A DNA stretch of 64,000 nucleotides. It comes from Bacteroidaceae bacterium (GTDB lineage Bacteria > Bacteroidota > Bacteroidia > Bacteroidales > Bacteroidaceae). Every line of letters begins with the position of its first letter. Position 1 is the stretch's first letter. The stretch lies in the NCBI GenBank assembly GCA_902362595.1, contig CABIXF010000007.1, positions 74,609 through 138,608 on the forward strand, read 5' to 3'. The notes beneath the pieces were generated by a model. It was given only the letters and a program-made list of their open reading frames with translations. It had not been told where the DNA came from and made no database searches. Positions 53,052-61,541 of this stretch are shown piece by piece. A program made the translations under genes and the position numbers.

Positions 53052-53181
53052 AGACGGACTGCCTGTCTTTTTTGACCAGATAAGCGTCCTAACCGACCGC
53101 GCAGGCGTAAACCGGGATTTCCCCGTCCGGAAATCCAGTGTCATTTTTATAAATTCGTCACAGCCGATACCCCTTTCCGGG
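53052..53181 (+). promoter_or_regulatory. Hairpin-rich leader of the orphan upxY-like gene
   Basis: Three hairpins precede the gene. AGAC/GTCT (53052-53068) runs into six T, a terminator form. GGATTTCC/GGAAATCC (53115-53122 and 53129-53136) is exact with a 6-base loop and a T-rich stretch five bases on. CCCC/GGGG follows at about 53170-53182. A further CCGCCAT/ATGGCGG repeat lies at about 52985-53012. No promoter box was convincing. Confidence 0.55.
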
Positions 53182-53210
53182 GAACGGAAAAACGTTAGAC
53201 GAAGGGAAAA

Positions 53211-53849
53211 ATGAATGACAAGAATGAATACGGAGGAACCGTAAATGCATCTTCCGGTGAAAAGCAGATGGGAGATACGTCCGGACTGAAGACTCTCAAA
53301 CGGTTCCGACCCCAGCCTCACTGGTATGCGCTTCGTGCCACTTACGGGCGGGAGAAAAAGGCATACGACTATATGGTCTGCCAGGGAAGAACGGCCTTTT
53401 ATCCGACAATCAAGCGGATGAAACTGGTGGACGGGAAGAAAAGGAGCGTGGAAGAATCGCGCATCCCCAACCTCCTGTTTGTCTATGGGCTGGAGGCTGA
53501 GATAAGGCATCTGCTGGGAGAGAATGCCGACCTTTCTTTCCTCCGTTTCTATTGCGGGCATTCCCATGTAGGCACACGAACGGTGACAAGTCCTCTTGTG
53601 ATACCCGACGCCCAGATTGAAAGCCTCAAGATTATCTGTGATTCCGAGAATGAAGACATCCTCTTTGTACCCGACGACGTGAGTAAATTCCGGGAAGGCC
53701 AGCTGGTACGGGTTGTGCACGGGGCCTTTGAGGGGGTGACAGGCCGTGTAGCCCGCTACCGTGGACAGCAGCGGGTGGCCGTGGTGGTCGATGGTTTGTT
53801 TTCGATGGCGACGGCTTATGTGCCGAGTGCCTTTCTGGAAAAGCTGTAG
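53211..53849 (+). CDS. Orphan UpxY-family antiterminator
   Basis: The 212-residue NusG-like protein has an N-terminal extension, an NGN domain (HWYALRATYGREKKAYDYMV, RIPNLLFVYGL) and a KOW domain (GQLVRVVHGAFEGVTGRVAR). It differs strongly from the capsule-leading UpxY in this window. No capsule gene lies downstream: the next gene, FKBP, is on the opposite strand 11 bases away. It may act in trans on another operon, or be left over from a lost locus. An AAGGG ribosome site precedes the ATG. Confidence 0.88.
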   Translation: MNDKNEYGGTVNASSGEKQMGDTSGLKTLKRFRPQPHWYALRATYGREKKAYDYMVCQGRTAFYPTIKRMKLVDGKKRSVEESRIPNLLFVYGLEAEIRHLLGENADLSFLRFYCGHSHVGTRTVTSPLVIPDAQIESLKIICDSENEDILFVPDDVSKFREGQLVRVVHGAFEGVTGRVARYRGQQRVAVVVDGLFSMATAYVPSAFLEKL

Positions 53850-53860
53850 AAAGGATGCCC

Positions 53861-54259
53861 TTACGCTATTCCCAACAATTCAATCTCAAAAATCAGGGTG
53901 GAGCCTCCGGGAATGCCGGGCTGTGAGAACTTGCCGTAGCCCATCTCTGCCGGGAGGTAAATCTCCCATTTGTCGCCCACGCACATCTGCTGCATCGCGA
54001 TGATCCATCCCTCAATGAGGTCGCTCAGGCGGAAAGCGGCAGGAGCCCCTCCGCGGCTGCTGTCAAACTTCTTCCCGTTGATGGTCCATCCCGTGTAGTG
54101 TGCGGTGACGATGCTCCGCGGCGTGGGATGCTTGCCGTCGTTCGCACCCGAAGCCAGTACCTTGTAGTAGATTCCCTTGGGGAGGGCTTGTACTCCCTCT
54201 TCCTTTGCCTTTTCGGCCAGCCAGTCCTTGTTGGCCTGCATGTATTCTTTTTTTCCCAT
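53861..54259 (-). CDS. FKBP-type peptidyl-prolyl isomerase
   Basis: The 132-residue protein has a short helical N-terminus and an FKBP domain (VTAHYTGWTINGKKFDSS, AMQQMCVGDKWEIYLPAEMG, STLIFEIELLGI). It speeds proline isomerisation in protein folding. No signal peptide is seen, so it is probably cytosolic. ATG 54259 is chosen over the TTG two codons earlier. Confidence 0.9.
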   Translation of the reverse strand: MGKKEYMQANKDWLAEKAKEEGVQALPKGIYYKVLASGANDGKHPTPRSIVTAHYTGWTINGKKFDSSRGGAPAAFRLSDLIEGWIIAMQQMCVGDKWEIYLPAEMGYGKFSQPGIPGGSTLIFEIELLGIA

Positions 54260-54305
54260 TTGCAAATGATTTTGGCGTAAAGATACGGATTTTCCGGAAA
54301 CCGTT

Positions 54306-55223
54306 CTATTTCCGCCGCGAGGAATCGTCCAGTTGCATCCTTCTGATGCCCTCTTCGAAGGTGTGTGGCCGATAGCCCAGGTCCCGTCGGGCCTTTTCGA
54401 TGCTCAGTCCGCTGAACCGGGGACGGGGAGTCTTTTCCTGCATCGCGGCCGTGTGCACCGGAAGGATGAGCGAACGGTCCAGGCCCAGTGTGTCGGCTGT
54501 GCGCAGTGCCATGTCGGCCACGGTCATACATTCTCCGCCGCAGAGGTGATAGATGCCGCAGACCGGTTGTGCGACGAGCTTCTCAATGCCCTGCACCACG
54601 TCGCCCACATAAGTCGGCGTGCGCCACTGGTCGTCTGCCACCCGTATCTCCTGGTGGTTGCGCAGACGCTGGATGACCAGCGAGACGATGTTGCCATGCT
54701 GTCCCGGATAAGGAGCTCCGTACACCACTACGATGCGGGCAATGGCATAGTTCCGGCAGATGGAGGCCACCACCTTCTCGCTTTCCCATTTCGTGTGGCC
54801 GTAGTAATTGACAGGAGAGGGCGTATCCTCCTCGGTGTACAGCTGGCAGGTGTCTCCTCCGAACACGAAATCGGTAGACAGGTGGATGAGCCGGCTGCCG
54901 TATTGCGCACACAAGGTAGCCAGGCTGGCCACGGCATTCACGTTCACCGCCTCGGCTTCGGCTGGATGCGTCTCGGCATAATCTGTGGCCGAAAGGGCCG
55001 CCGTGTGGACCACCACATCGGGCTGCACTTCCTCCATCCGTTTTTTTAGTTCCGCTTCGTTCGTGATGTCCGTCTCCAGAAAACGGTAGCCGTGTGCCGG
55101 CGGACAAATGTCCGGATGCAATGAGCAACCGGTGACCTGCCAGTCGGGTTTCTTTGCAAAAGCATATAGCAGGTGACGCCCTGTAAACCCGTTGGCCCCG
55201 ACAATCAGTATTTTCTTGTTCAT
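54306..55223 (-). CDS. RmlD-like sugar-nucleotide reductase/SDR
   Basis: The 305-residue protein has ILIVGANGFTGRHLLYAFAK, HTAALSATDYAETHPAEAEA, the LSTDFVFGG motif and the YGHTKWESE catalytic pair, as in RmlD (dTDP-4-dehydrorhamnose reductase). Other rml genes are not nearby, so its sugar substrate is not certain. ATG 55223 begins the Rossmann fold. Confidence 0.85.
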   Translation of the reverse strand: MNKKILIVGANGFTGRHLLYAFAKKPDWQVTGCSLHPDICPPAHGYRFLETDITNEAELKKRMEEVQPDVVVHTAALSATDYAETHPAEAEAVNVNAVASLATLCAQYGSRLIHLSTDFVFGGDTCQLYTEEDTPSPVNYYGHTKWESEKVVASICRNYAIARIVVVYGAPYPGQHGNIVSLVIQRLRNHQEIRVADDQWRTPTYVGDVVQGIEKLVAQPVCGIYHLCGGECMTVADMALRTADTLGLDRSLILPVHTAAMQEKTPRPRFSGLSIEKARRDLGYRPHTFEEGIRRMQLDDSSRRK

Positions 55224-55286
55224 GACTTGTAGGTGAATCGTTTCAACGGTCAAAGGTACAAAAAAATGTGGGATTCCGCTTTGTCC

Positions 55287-55778
55287 TTAAAACAATCCCT
55301 GCACCCATCCCCACAGTTCCGCGCTGAGATAGACCACCGCTTTGGCAAGCCAGTAGATGAGCACGCACAGCAGCAGGATGCCCACGGCGGTGAGCACGGC
55401 CTTGCGGTTCACCTCCCGGATGATTTCCTGGTCGCCCTCCACGAAGCCCACAATCAGCCGGAAGTTCTTGGTGTACGAGCGGCTGAAAATGTCCAGCAGG
55501 TCGCCAATCCAGAGCGGGATGATGCCCAGCAGCATGTCCGTCAGCATGTTGTAGACGATGGCCAGGGTGAGAGGGATGGACTTGATTCTGAACAGGGACA
55601 CGGCAAGAAAAGGCAGCATCATGACAGACGAGAAGATGTCGCCTGCCGTCGGGAAAAGCAGGCCGATGAGAGGGTCCAGAAAATACCGGTCCATCACGTT
55701 CTTGATGGCCCTGATCAGTCGGTAGAGCGGGTCGGTTTCCCACTGCAGGCGTTGGGTATTTTGTCTTGTAGTCTTCAT
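55287..55778 (-). CDS. DUF4112 family membrane protein
   Basis: The 163-residue protein has two or three hydrophobic segments and the DUF4112 features DRYFLDPLIGLLFPTAGD and LGIIPLWIGDLLDIFSRSYT. Its function is unknown; it likely sits in the inner membrane. It is divergent from the MBL/Nudix fusion gene. ATG 55778 is preferred to the earlier in-frame codon because of the promoter position. Confidence 0.85.
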   Translation of the reverse strand: MKTTRQNTQRLQWETDPLYRLIRAIKNVMDRYFLDPLIGLLFPTAGDIFSSVMMLPFLAVSLFRIKSIPLTLAIVYNMLTDMLLGIIPLWIGDLLDIFSRSYTKNFRLIVGFVEGDQEIIREVNRKAVLTAVGILLLCVLIYWLAKAVVYLSAELWGWVQGLF

Positions 55779-55796
55779 TGGATGGCTTGTCGGGTA

Positions 55797-55832
55797 CAAA
55801 GATAGTAATTCCCGGCAAAAACGCTATCTTTG
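55797..55832. promoter_or_regulatory. Divergent TATCTTTG boxes, DUF4112 gene and MBL/Nudix gene
   Basis: TATCTTTG on the minus strand (55797-55804) faces the DUF4112 gene. TATCTTTG on the plus strand (55825-55832) faces the fusion gene. Both are exact -7 matches. No -33 elements are clear. Confidence 0.6.
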
Positions 55833-55853
55833 CATAAACTATTCAAGAAACCT

Positions 55854-57020
55854 ATGCAACTCATCTATATCTTCCACAGCGGCTTTGCCCTCGAGACCGA
55901 CCGCTGCATCCTCGTGTTTGATTACTGGATGGACCCTGCCGGCGTGATGCCCCGTCTGCTGCGGTCGCCCAAGCCGATGTACGTCTTCTCCAGCCATTTC
56001 CACGAAGACCATTTCAACCGCGACATCTTCTCCTGGCGGACCGTGAAGACGAACCTCCGCTACATCCTTTCGAAAGACATCCTGAAGCACCGACGCGCGC
56101 AGAAGGACGAAGCCGACGCCTGGCTGGGCAAGGGAGCTACGTGGGCAGACGAGCTGGTGCACGTGGCCGCCACCGGAAGCACCGACAGCGGCGTGTCGTG
56201 GGTGATTGAGACCGGCGGCAAGCGCATCTTCCATGCCGGCGACCTGAACAACTGGTACGCCCGCTTCCTGACCGACGACTACTACGGAGGTACGGTCTAC
56301 AGTCCCGATTTCGGCATGGACATCGACCCTCTGAAGGAAGAGAAACGTTACCTGGGCGAGCTGAAAGACATCCGCAAGCTCACCGACCGTTTCGACGTGG
56401 TGATGTTCCCCGTAGACGGGCGCATCGGAAACGGCTACACCCGCGGGGCCCGTCAGTTTCTCGACGTGTTTCAGGTCGGCCTGTTCGTGCCCATGCATTT
56501 CGTGGCCAGCGGCTTCGAATCGGCCTGGCGGATGAAAGAGTTCACCGACGCCCAGTCCGTCCCGTTCTGGAGCATCCGGCAGGAAGGAGAGACGTATGTG
56601 GTGGGCAAGCGCATCGAGGTGGTGGCGGCGGTCATCGTCCGAGACGGGAAGTACTTCGCCACCCAGCGCGGCTACGGTGAGTTCAAGGATTACTGGGAGT
56701 TTCCCGGCGGGAAGATGGAGCCGGGCGAGAGCAGGGAAGAGGCCCTGGTGCGGGAAATCCGCGAGGAGCTGGACACGGACATCCGGGTGGATGCCTTCCT
56801 CACCACGGTGGACTGTGAGTATCCGTCGTTCCACCTCACCATGCACTGCTACCTTTGCTCGGTGGTTTCCGGTAGCCTGGTGCTGAAGGAGCATGAGAAC
56901 GCCGCCTGGCTGAAGCGGGAGGAGCTGGAGAGTGTGGCGTGGCTTCCGGCGGATGTGAGGGTGGTGGAGGAGATAAAGAGGCAGTCAACCTCTTCCAGCC
57001 GTAACTTTATTCAGGACTGA
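55854..57020 (+). CDS. Metallo-beta-lactamase/Nudix hydrolase fusion
   Basis: The 388-residue protein joins two domains. Residues 1-240 form an MBL fold of the UlaG-like kind (SSHFHEDHFNRD, IFHAGDLNNW). Residues 255-380 form a Nudix domain with the complete box GGKMEPGESREEALVREI followed by REEL. The Nudix part looks like a MutT/CTP-pyrophosphohydrolase relative. The fused enzyme may clean up damaged or modified nucleotides, which is an inference. ATG 55854 is used because the earlier TTG overlaps the promoter. Its end overlaps vsr by 14 bases. Confidence 0.88.
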   Translation: MQLIYIFHSGFALETDRCILVFDYWMDPAGVMPRLLRSPKPMYVFSSHFHEDHFNRDIFSWRTVKTNLRYILSKDILKHRRAQKDEADAWLGKGATWADELVHVAATGSTDSGVSWVIETGGKRIFHAGDLNNWYARFLTDDYYGGTVYSPDFGMDIDPLKEEKRYLGELKDIRKLTDRFDVVMFPVDGRIGNGYTRGARQFLDVFQVGLFVPMHFVASGFESAWRMKEFTDAQSVPFWSIRQEGETYVVGKRIEVVAAVIVRDGKYFATQRGYGEFKDYWEFPGGKMEPGESREEALVREIREELDTDIRVDAFLTTVDCEYPSFHLTMHCYLCSVVSGSLVLKEHENAAWLKREELESVAWLPADVRVVEEIKRQSTSSSRNFIQD

Positions 57021-57531
57021 CGGGATTGTTTGTGTGATAGGTATCTTCTGTATCTTCCGCAGCCATGAACGGTTCTTCTTCCTCGATGGAGTAGCTCACG
57101 GCGTGGTCTTTCAGGTAAATATGGTTGAGCGTATATTCCAGAGCCAGTAGCGTCTGCTCCCGTTTCTGAGGTTTCAGCTCACATTCCCATATCGTCATGC
57201 AGTGCCAGCCCATTTGTGCCAGTTTCTGCTGCACCTGCTTGTCACGTTCTATGTTGCGTGTGATTTTTCGTGTCCAGAATTCCGTGTTGGTTTTGGGGAT
57301 GACATAATATTTGCACCCCTCATGTCCGTGCCAGAAACATCCGTTGACAAAGATACAGGTACGGTATTTCCGCAGCACGATGTCCGGACGCCCCGGTAGA
57401 CGCGGATGGTTCAGACGGTACCTGAATCCGTGGGCGAACAGGTACTTTCTGACTATCATTTCCGGCTTGGTGTTGGCCGAGTGAATGGCAGCCATGTTTT
57501 TGTGTCGCTGGTCTTGAGAGAGGATGTCCAT
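57007..57531 (-). CDS. vsr: Very short patch repair endonuclease
   Basis: Vsr nicks next to T:G mismatches left by deamination of 5-methylcytosine. The 174-residue protein has MAAIHSANTKPEMIVRKYLF, the catalytic region PGRPDIVL (Asp50), and GCFWHGHEGCKYYVIPKTN. It has an acidic C-terminal tail longer than usual. It is 12 bases after the nuclease gene of a restriction operon whose cytosine methyltransferase would create its substrate. It overlaps the convergent MBL/Nudix gene by 14 bases. Confidence 0.95.
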   Translation of the reverse strand: MDILSQDQRHKNMAAIHSANTKPEMIVRKYLFAHGFRYRLNHPRLPGRPDIVLRKYRTCIFVNGCFWHGHEGCKYYVIPKTNTEFWTRKITRNIERDKQVQQKLAQMGWHCMTIWECELKPQKREQTLLALEYTLNHIYLKDHAVSYSIEEEEPFMAAEDTEDTYHTNNPVSPE

Positions 57532-57543
57532 GATTCTGTTTTG

Positions 57544-59673
57544 CTATTTTATGTAATTATACATCTTGATTACATCCTCAATGGAGATAACCTCTCCCGG
57601 GCGCATTATCTCATAAATAGATTTCCAGGTATCTCCGATATGAATATATTTCCCCAGCTTGAACTTCAGGCAAGGTTGTGTATTACCTTCTTTGTCTTTG
57701 TAACTGCCGAACTGTAGTTTCTCTATTTGATAGAAGCCGTCAATTTTTCCGCTCACCATAGGCAGGAAGTATTTGACTTCAATCAGATTAGTTGGCGGAA
57801 TTTTTTCCATCGTGTATAGTTGGGCCTGATGGGTGCGGAAAGTTTCATAATCCTCATCCTTGACACGGATAAGTCCTGTAAACACATTTTTTACAGAGGT
57901 TACCATTTCTGTTGGAATTGCGCTATGTGTTTTCGAATCATACTGTTCAAACATCGGCCTTGGATCTTCTCCCATTTTACATTCCTGAATGACAAAATAT
58001 TTACCCAATTTGTCCAGCAGAATCCTGTTTTCATCTGGAAAGTCTTTGCTGAGAGCCAGAGAATAAATATCTTTTTCCGGATAGGGAGTATAAATCTTTC
58101 CAAGCAATTCCTGGAAGTGCTCTTTGATATAGGATGCTGCGTTTACTCCGCTACGTGCCTTCATGGCATGGAACTGGAAATTATCTTCCAGCATTTTCTG
58201 TATTTCCTGTCGGAATTTCTCTCTGACTGCGGCCTTCCATGAATCTTTTTGCAAGGCATTGTTTCTAGCATATAAAGAAACCACATAAAGAAAGTTCACG
58301 TCATAATGGCATACAAGCAAAGTATCGCGGTCAAACAGTCTGTTGTCAAATTGCTTGTTACAGAAATAAGTGTGCTGTTTGTCAGTGATTTGCAGTTTTT
58401 CTTTGTAGTTTAGTTCCTCATTCAGACGGGCACTGATAAAGAAGTTTGGAATGATGTTATAACCTTCAGTCTGGTCATCCCGCAGTTTGGAGACACCTTT
58501 TGCTTTGGACAGGTTGACTTTCTCGTCCTCGCCATTCATGAAGAGGTTTAGGTTCCATTGAATCACATTGCGTGCATAAGTGAACTGTTTGTACACAGAG
58601 TGGCGACCTATGGCATTGCCTCTCTTGTAATATTTAGAATCACCTATGTAGTAGATAGGCTGTTCCTCGGTAGTTGTCAGACTCTTGTAGGTGTACATGT
58701 GGTCTACCAGCTTGCCGTCTTCCTGTTCCTTCAGTCCGTCAGGAATATTCTTGTCACCAATAAGTTCATCAATAATCGCCTCGAAAACGATGTTGAAATT
58801 CTTTACCAGCAGGTATTCCTGCAAATCCGTATTTATCTGTACCTGTCTTGCCGCATCAAAAAAGGCATAGCAAAGATTCCATAATTCCAGTGCCTTATCG
58901 GAGAAATACTTGTATTTGATTTGCAGCAGACGTGTTTTACCGATTCCGCTCAAGTATGTTTCAAACTGTTTCCCCTTGATCAGATTAAAGTGACAGTCTA
59001 TTTCTTTGGCAAATCCGTAATGGTCACCGATGTAGTTCAGGATGGAGAAAAATATAATCAAAAGTTCCTCGTCAAAATTTATCTGCCTTTTTTTGTTGAC
59101 TGGATTCAGGTATACAGGATGATTGTTTTGAACGATGGCGGTGGTTGTGCCTATGGTACGTGTCCAATTTATCTTGTTGTATCCTGAATGCAGGTTTTTC
59201 AAGATGAAGAAGAAAAAGTTTCGGTTGTCCTTGTTGAATTGAATAAGCGAGAGCAGTATGTCCAGGAACGTGTTGCTTAACCTGCGACTGCCTTTTCCGA
59301 TTTGAATAATCTTTTTGTGATATACGATGTCCGTCTGGTTGTTTTGGTCTGTCCTGAATACATCAATTGTGCGGTAAATCCACACGGAAAACTCATAAAT
59401 GAAGTTCTTTTCTTTCTGAGTAAGCTGGTCGTTTTTATCAAGATGAATGATGTCCTCCGGTTTATATTTACCGAAAACCAGTTCTTTTCCATCGATATCT
59501 TCCAGAAGAACCTTGGGCAAGATAAATACGCAGTCGTGCAGTTGGGTATTGTAAAAATAACCTACGTAATTCAGAACCACGTAGCCCTCTACATTTTCCA
59601 AAGCATCAATGCCGTGGAGAATGTCTTTTACGTTTGCCGCAAGATATTGATGTCCTTCTATGATGATTTTCAT
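57544..59673 (-). CDS. LlaJI/McrC-like restriction endonuclease subunit
   Basis: The 709-residue protein follows an McrB-like ATPase in the operon, as in the LlaJI and McrBC systems. A nuclease motif is visible in YYIGDSKYYKRGN (Asp345, Lys347), the D-x-K end of a PD-(D/E)xK site. The N-terminal region has no motif I know; the C-terminal region includes LIEVKYFLPM, a second E-x-K. LlaJI R2 is a better guess than McrC from the neighbours, but the assignment to one family is tentative. Its base composition is AT-rich like the rest of the operon. Confidence 0.75.
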   Translation of the reverse strand: MKIIIEGHQYLAANVKDILHGIDALENVEGYVVLNYVGYFYNTQLHDCVFILPKVLLEDIDGKELVFGKYKPEDIIHLDKNDQLTQKEKNFIYEFSVWIYRTIDVFRTDQNNQTDIVYHKKIIQIGKGSRRLSNTFLDILLSLIQFNKDNRNFFFFILKNLHSGYNKINWTRTIGTTTAIVQNNHPVYLNPVNKKRQINFDEELLIIFFSILNYIGDHYGFAKEIDCHFNLIKGKQFETYLSGIGKTRLLQIKYKYFSDKALELWNLCYAFFDAARQVQINTDLQEYLLVKNFNIVFEAIIDELIGDKNIPDGLKEQEDGKLVDHMYTYKSLTTTEEQPIYYIGDSKYYKRGNAIGRHSVYKQFTYARNVIQWNLNLFMNGEDEKVNLSKAKGVSKLRDDQTEGYNIIPNFFISARLNEELNYKEKLQITDKQHTYFCNKQFDNRLFDRDTLLVCHYDVNFLYVVSLYARNNALQKDSWKAAVREKFRQEIQKMLEDNFQFHAMKARSGVNAASYIKEHFQELLGKIYTPYPEKDIYSLALSKDFPDENRILLDKLGKYFVIQECKMGEDPRPMFEQYDSKTHSAIPTEMVTSVKNVFTGLIRVKDEDYETFRTHQAQLYTMEKIPPTNLIEVKYFLPMVSGKIDGFYQIEKLQFGSYKDKEGNTQPCLKFKLGKYIHIGDTWKSIYEIMRPGEVISIEDVIKMYNYIK

Positions 59674-59681
59674 GAATCTTC

Positions 59682-61541
59682 TTACATTTCAATTACTTTG
59701 ACTTTTAGACCTAAATTTAGTTTATCTGATATCTCTTGTATTTTGGCCAGTTTGGCATCCGTAGAGAATTTTGTGAGAACCAGATATCCATCTTTTATGC
59801 TTCTTTGGGATTGTCCATAACCTTTATCATCGGTTATTGGAGTTTTACTAATTAATTTATAACCTGAGATAAGTATATTTAGAGCCTCTACCTTACTTGG
59901 TCCGATTTTGTTGATAACTTCTAGAAGTGTAGTAGTAGAATTATTGTGTTCAATGATTTCTCCGTTAGGGAATACTACTTGTAGATGCCTTTTGGTATAT
60001 GTACCTGATTGATCAGCTTTTTCATCTTCTTCTTTTTCTTCCTCGTTGATTATTTCAACTCCTAGATTGTTCAAGAATAAGTCAATTTTCTCATTCTGCA
60101 CAATAGCTTTACCGTTTCTGTCAGCCTTGTAGAACTTGTCAAAAGAAAGTGTACCTCCATCTGTATCCTTGAAGATGGTTCCGTCGAATCCATAATCCTT
60201 GAATACATCATTCCATAGATAAAAGATGACTTTTCCCACAAAGGTTTCTGCACTGATATAGCCGTTTTCGGCTTTGCAAAAGAAAAAACCTAATTTTTTG
60301 TCTTCTGAATTGGTGGTTGAGCCAATCTGAAGATTGATTTTTTCAATGAATGACCACCAGTCGTATTCGTTAGTACCTACACTGATTTTCCAGTTCAGCT
60401 CGTTTCCATTATCATCATAACCCTTTCCTATAGGCATGTACTGCCATTCCCAACGGCGTTTGAAAGCTGAATCCACAGGGAAGAGTGACTGGTCGCTGGT
60501 ATTCATGGTAGCCCATATATAAAGATTGTCCGGCAAAAGCAGAATTTCTCCTTTCAGTACCTGCTCTGTAATTTGTCGCCCGTTGTATAAGTTATTGATT
60601 CGTTCAGACTGAGGAATGGAAAGCCCATCGAACGCTTTGCAAAGCTGCTTTTTCATATCGGTGTCTGTATAGATGGGGTAGTCAGAGAATCCTGTAGAAT
60701 TTCGGTCAAGAAGTTGGAACAAATCGCCGAATACTTGGGCACAATTACCTCGGTTGATTTCTTCGATAATGAGATATTGCTTTTGAGGTTCTGCGTCCTC
60801 AGCCGCTTTTGCATAGAATTTCCATGCCTGTATGTAGGCTTGAAGAAAAGCCTGATTGACAAATTCATATACAATCCGGTCTTCCTTGACTTCTTCTCCT
60901 CCTTCGATAATCTTATGACCAGCTACGTCACGCATCGTTACTTGGATGGTCGTAGGTTTGTAGGCACCGACAAATGTGGAATAATCACTGTCAGGATGGA
61001 ATGTGGTACGGATAACACTTTCATCCTTGGTTGTTTCATTAATGGTGTATGACTTACCTGTACCCGGAGCACCGTAAAAAATAATCTGCAACCCTTCTTT
61101 TGATGCAATGTTTTTTTCTTCCTTTTCTTGGGAAAGGAATAGAATCGGATTATTGTTGGCTATTTGGAAAAAATTATCAAATAATGAATTTTTGGGAATA
61201 TAATAGAATGCATATTTATTTATTCCCTTTTCTTTGATAGCGAAATAGTCATCAATATTGCTGATATTTAGTTGCAATTTTTCAAGAAGATAATCTTTTA
61301 AATCTATGGAGCTGTCAGCATTTTGATATATCTTATAATCACCTCTTGCTGGACTTAACCTTAAATGTGTTTTGACATTTGTTTTAATGGTCGGGTTATT
61401 AATTGAGCAACATTCAAATTCTACAAAATAGTCATTATTAGTAAAATGAAAGAATTCTTCTATCACTTTCTTATTAAATTCTATTTGTTTCCCTTTGCTA
61501 GGGTTTAAATCATTGGCACGAAATTTAGAAATATAAATCAT
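59682..61541 (-). CDS. McrB-like AAA+ restriction ATPase
   Basis: The 619-residue protein has a family-specific N-terminal domain (about 1-140), then an AAA+ domain with Walker A GAPGTGKS (157-164), Walker B YLIIEEINRGNCAQVFGD and the McrB signature MNTSDQSLFPVDSAFKRRWE. In McrBC and LlaJI this subunit uses GTP to translocate DNA and drive the nuclease. The C-terminal 120 residues are unlike McrB. It lies eight bases before the nuclease gene and overlaps the preceding gene by four bases. Confidence 0.9.
   Translation of the reverse strand: MIYISKFRANDLNPSKGKQIEFNKKVIEEFFHFTNNDYFVEFECCSINNPTIKTNVKTHLRLSPARGDYKIYQNADSSIDLKDYLLEKLQLNISNIDDYFAIKEKGINKYAFYYIPKNSLFDNFFQIANNNPILFLSQEKEEKNIASKEGLQIIFYGAPGTGKSYTINETTKDESVIRTTFHPDSDYSTFVGAYKPTTIQVTMRDVAGHKIIEGGEEVKEDRIVYEFVNQAFLQAYIQAWKFYAKAAEDAEPQKQYLIIEEINRGNCAQVFGDLFQLLDRNSTGFSDYPIYTDTDMKKQLCKAFDGLSIPQSERINNLYNGRQITEQVLKGEILLLPDNLYIWATMNTSDQSLFPVDSAFKRRWEWQYMPIGKGYDDNGNELNWKISVGTNEYDWWSFIEKINLQIGSTTNSEDKKLGFFFCKAENGYISAETFVGKVIFYLWNDVFKDYGFDGTIFKDTDGGTLSFDKFYKADRNGKAIVQNEKIDLFLNNLGVEIINEEEKEEDEKADQSGTYTKRHLQVVFPNGEIIEHNNSTTTLLEVINKIGPSKVEALNILISGYKLISKTPITDDKGYGQSQRSIKDGYLVLTKFSTDAKLAKIQEISDKLNLGLKVKVIEM

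Noticed and set aside
55243..55818. Alternative minus-strand frame over the DUF4112 gene
   Set aside because: Its product is rich in Pro, Arg and His and has no domain, while the other frame has membrane helices and DUF4112 motifs.
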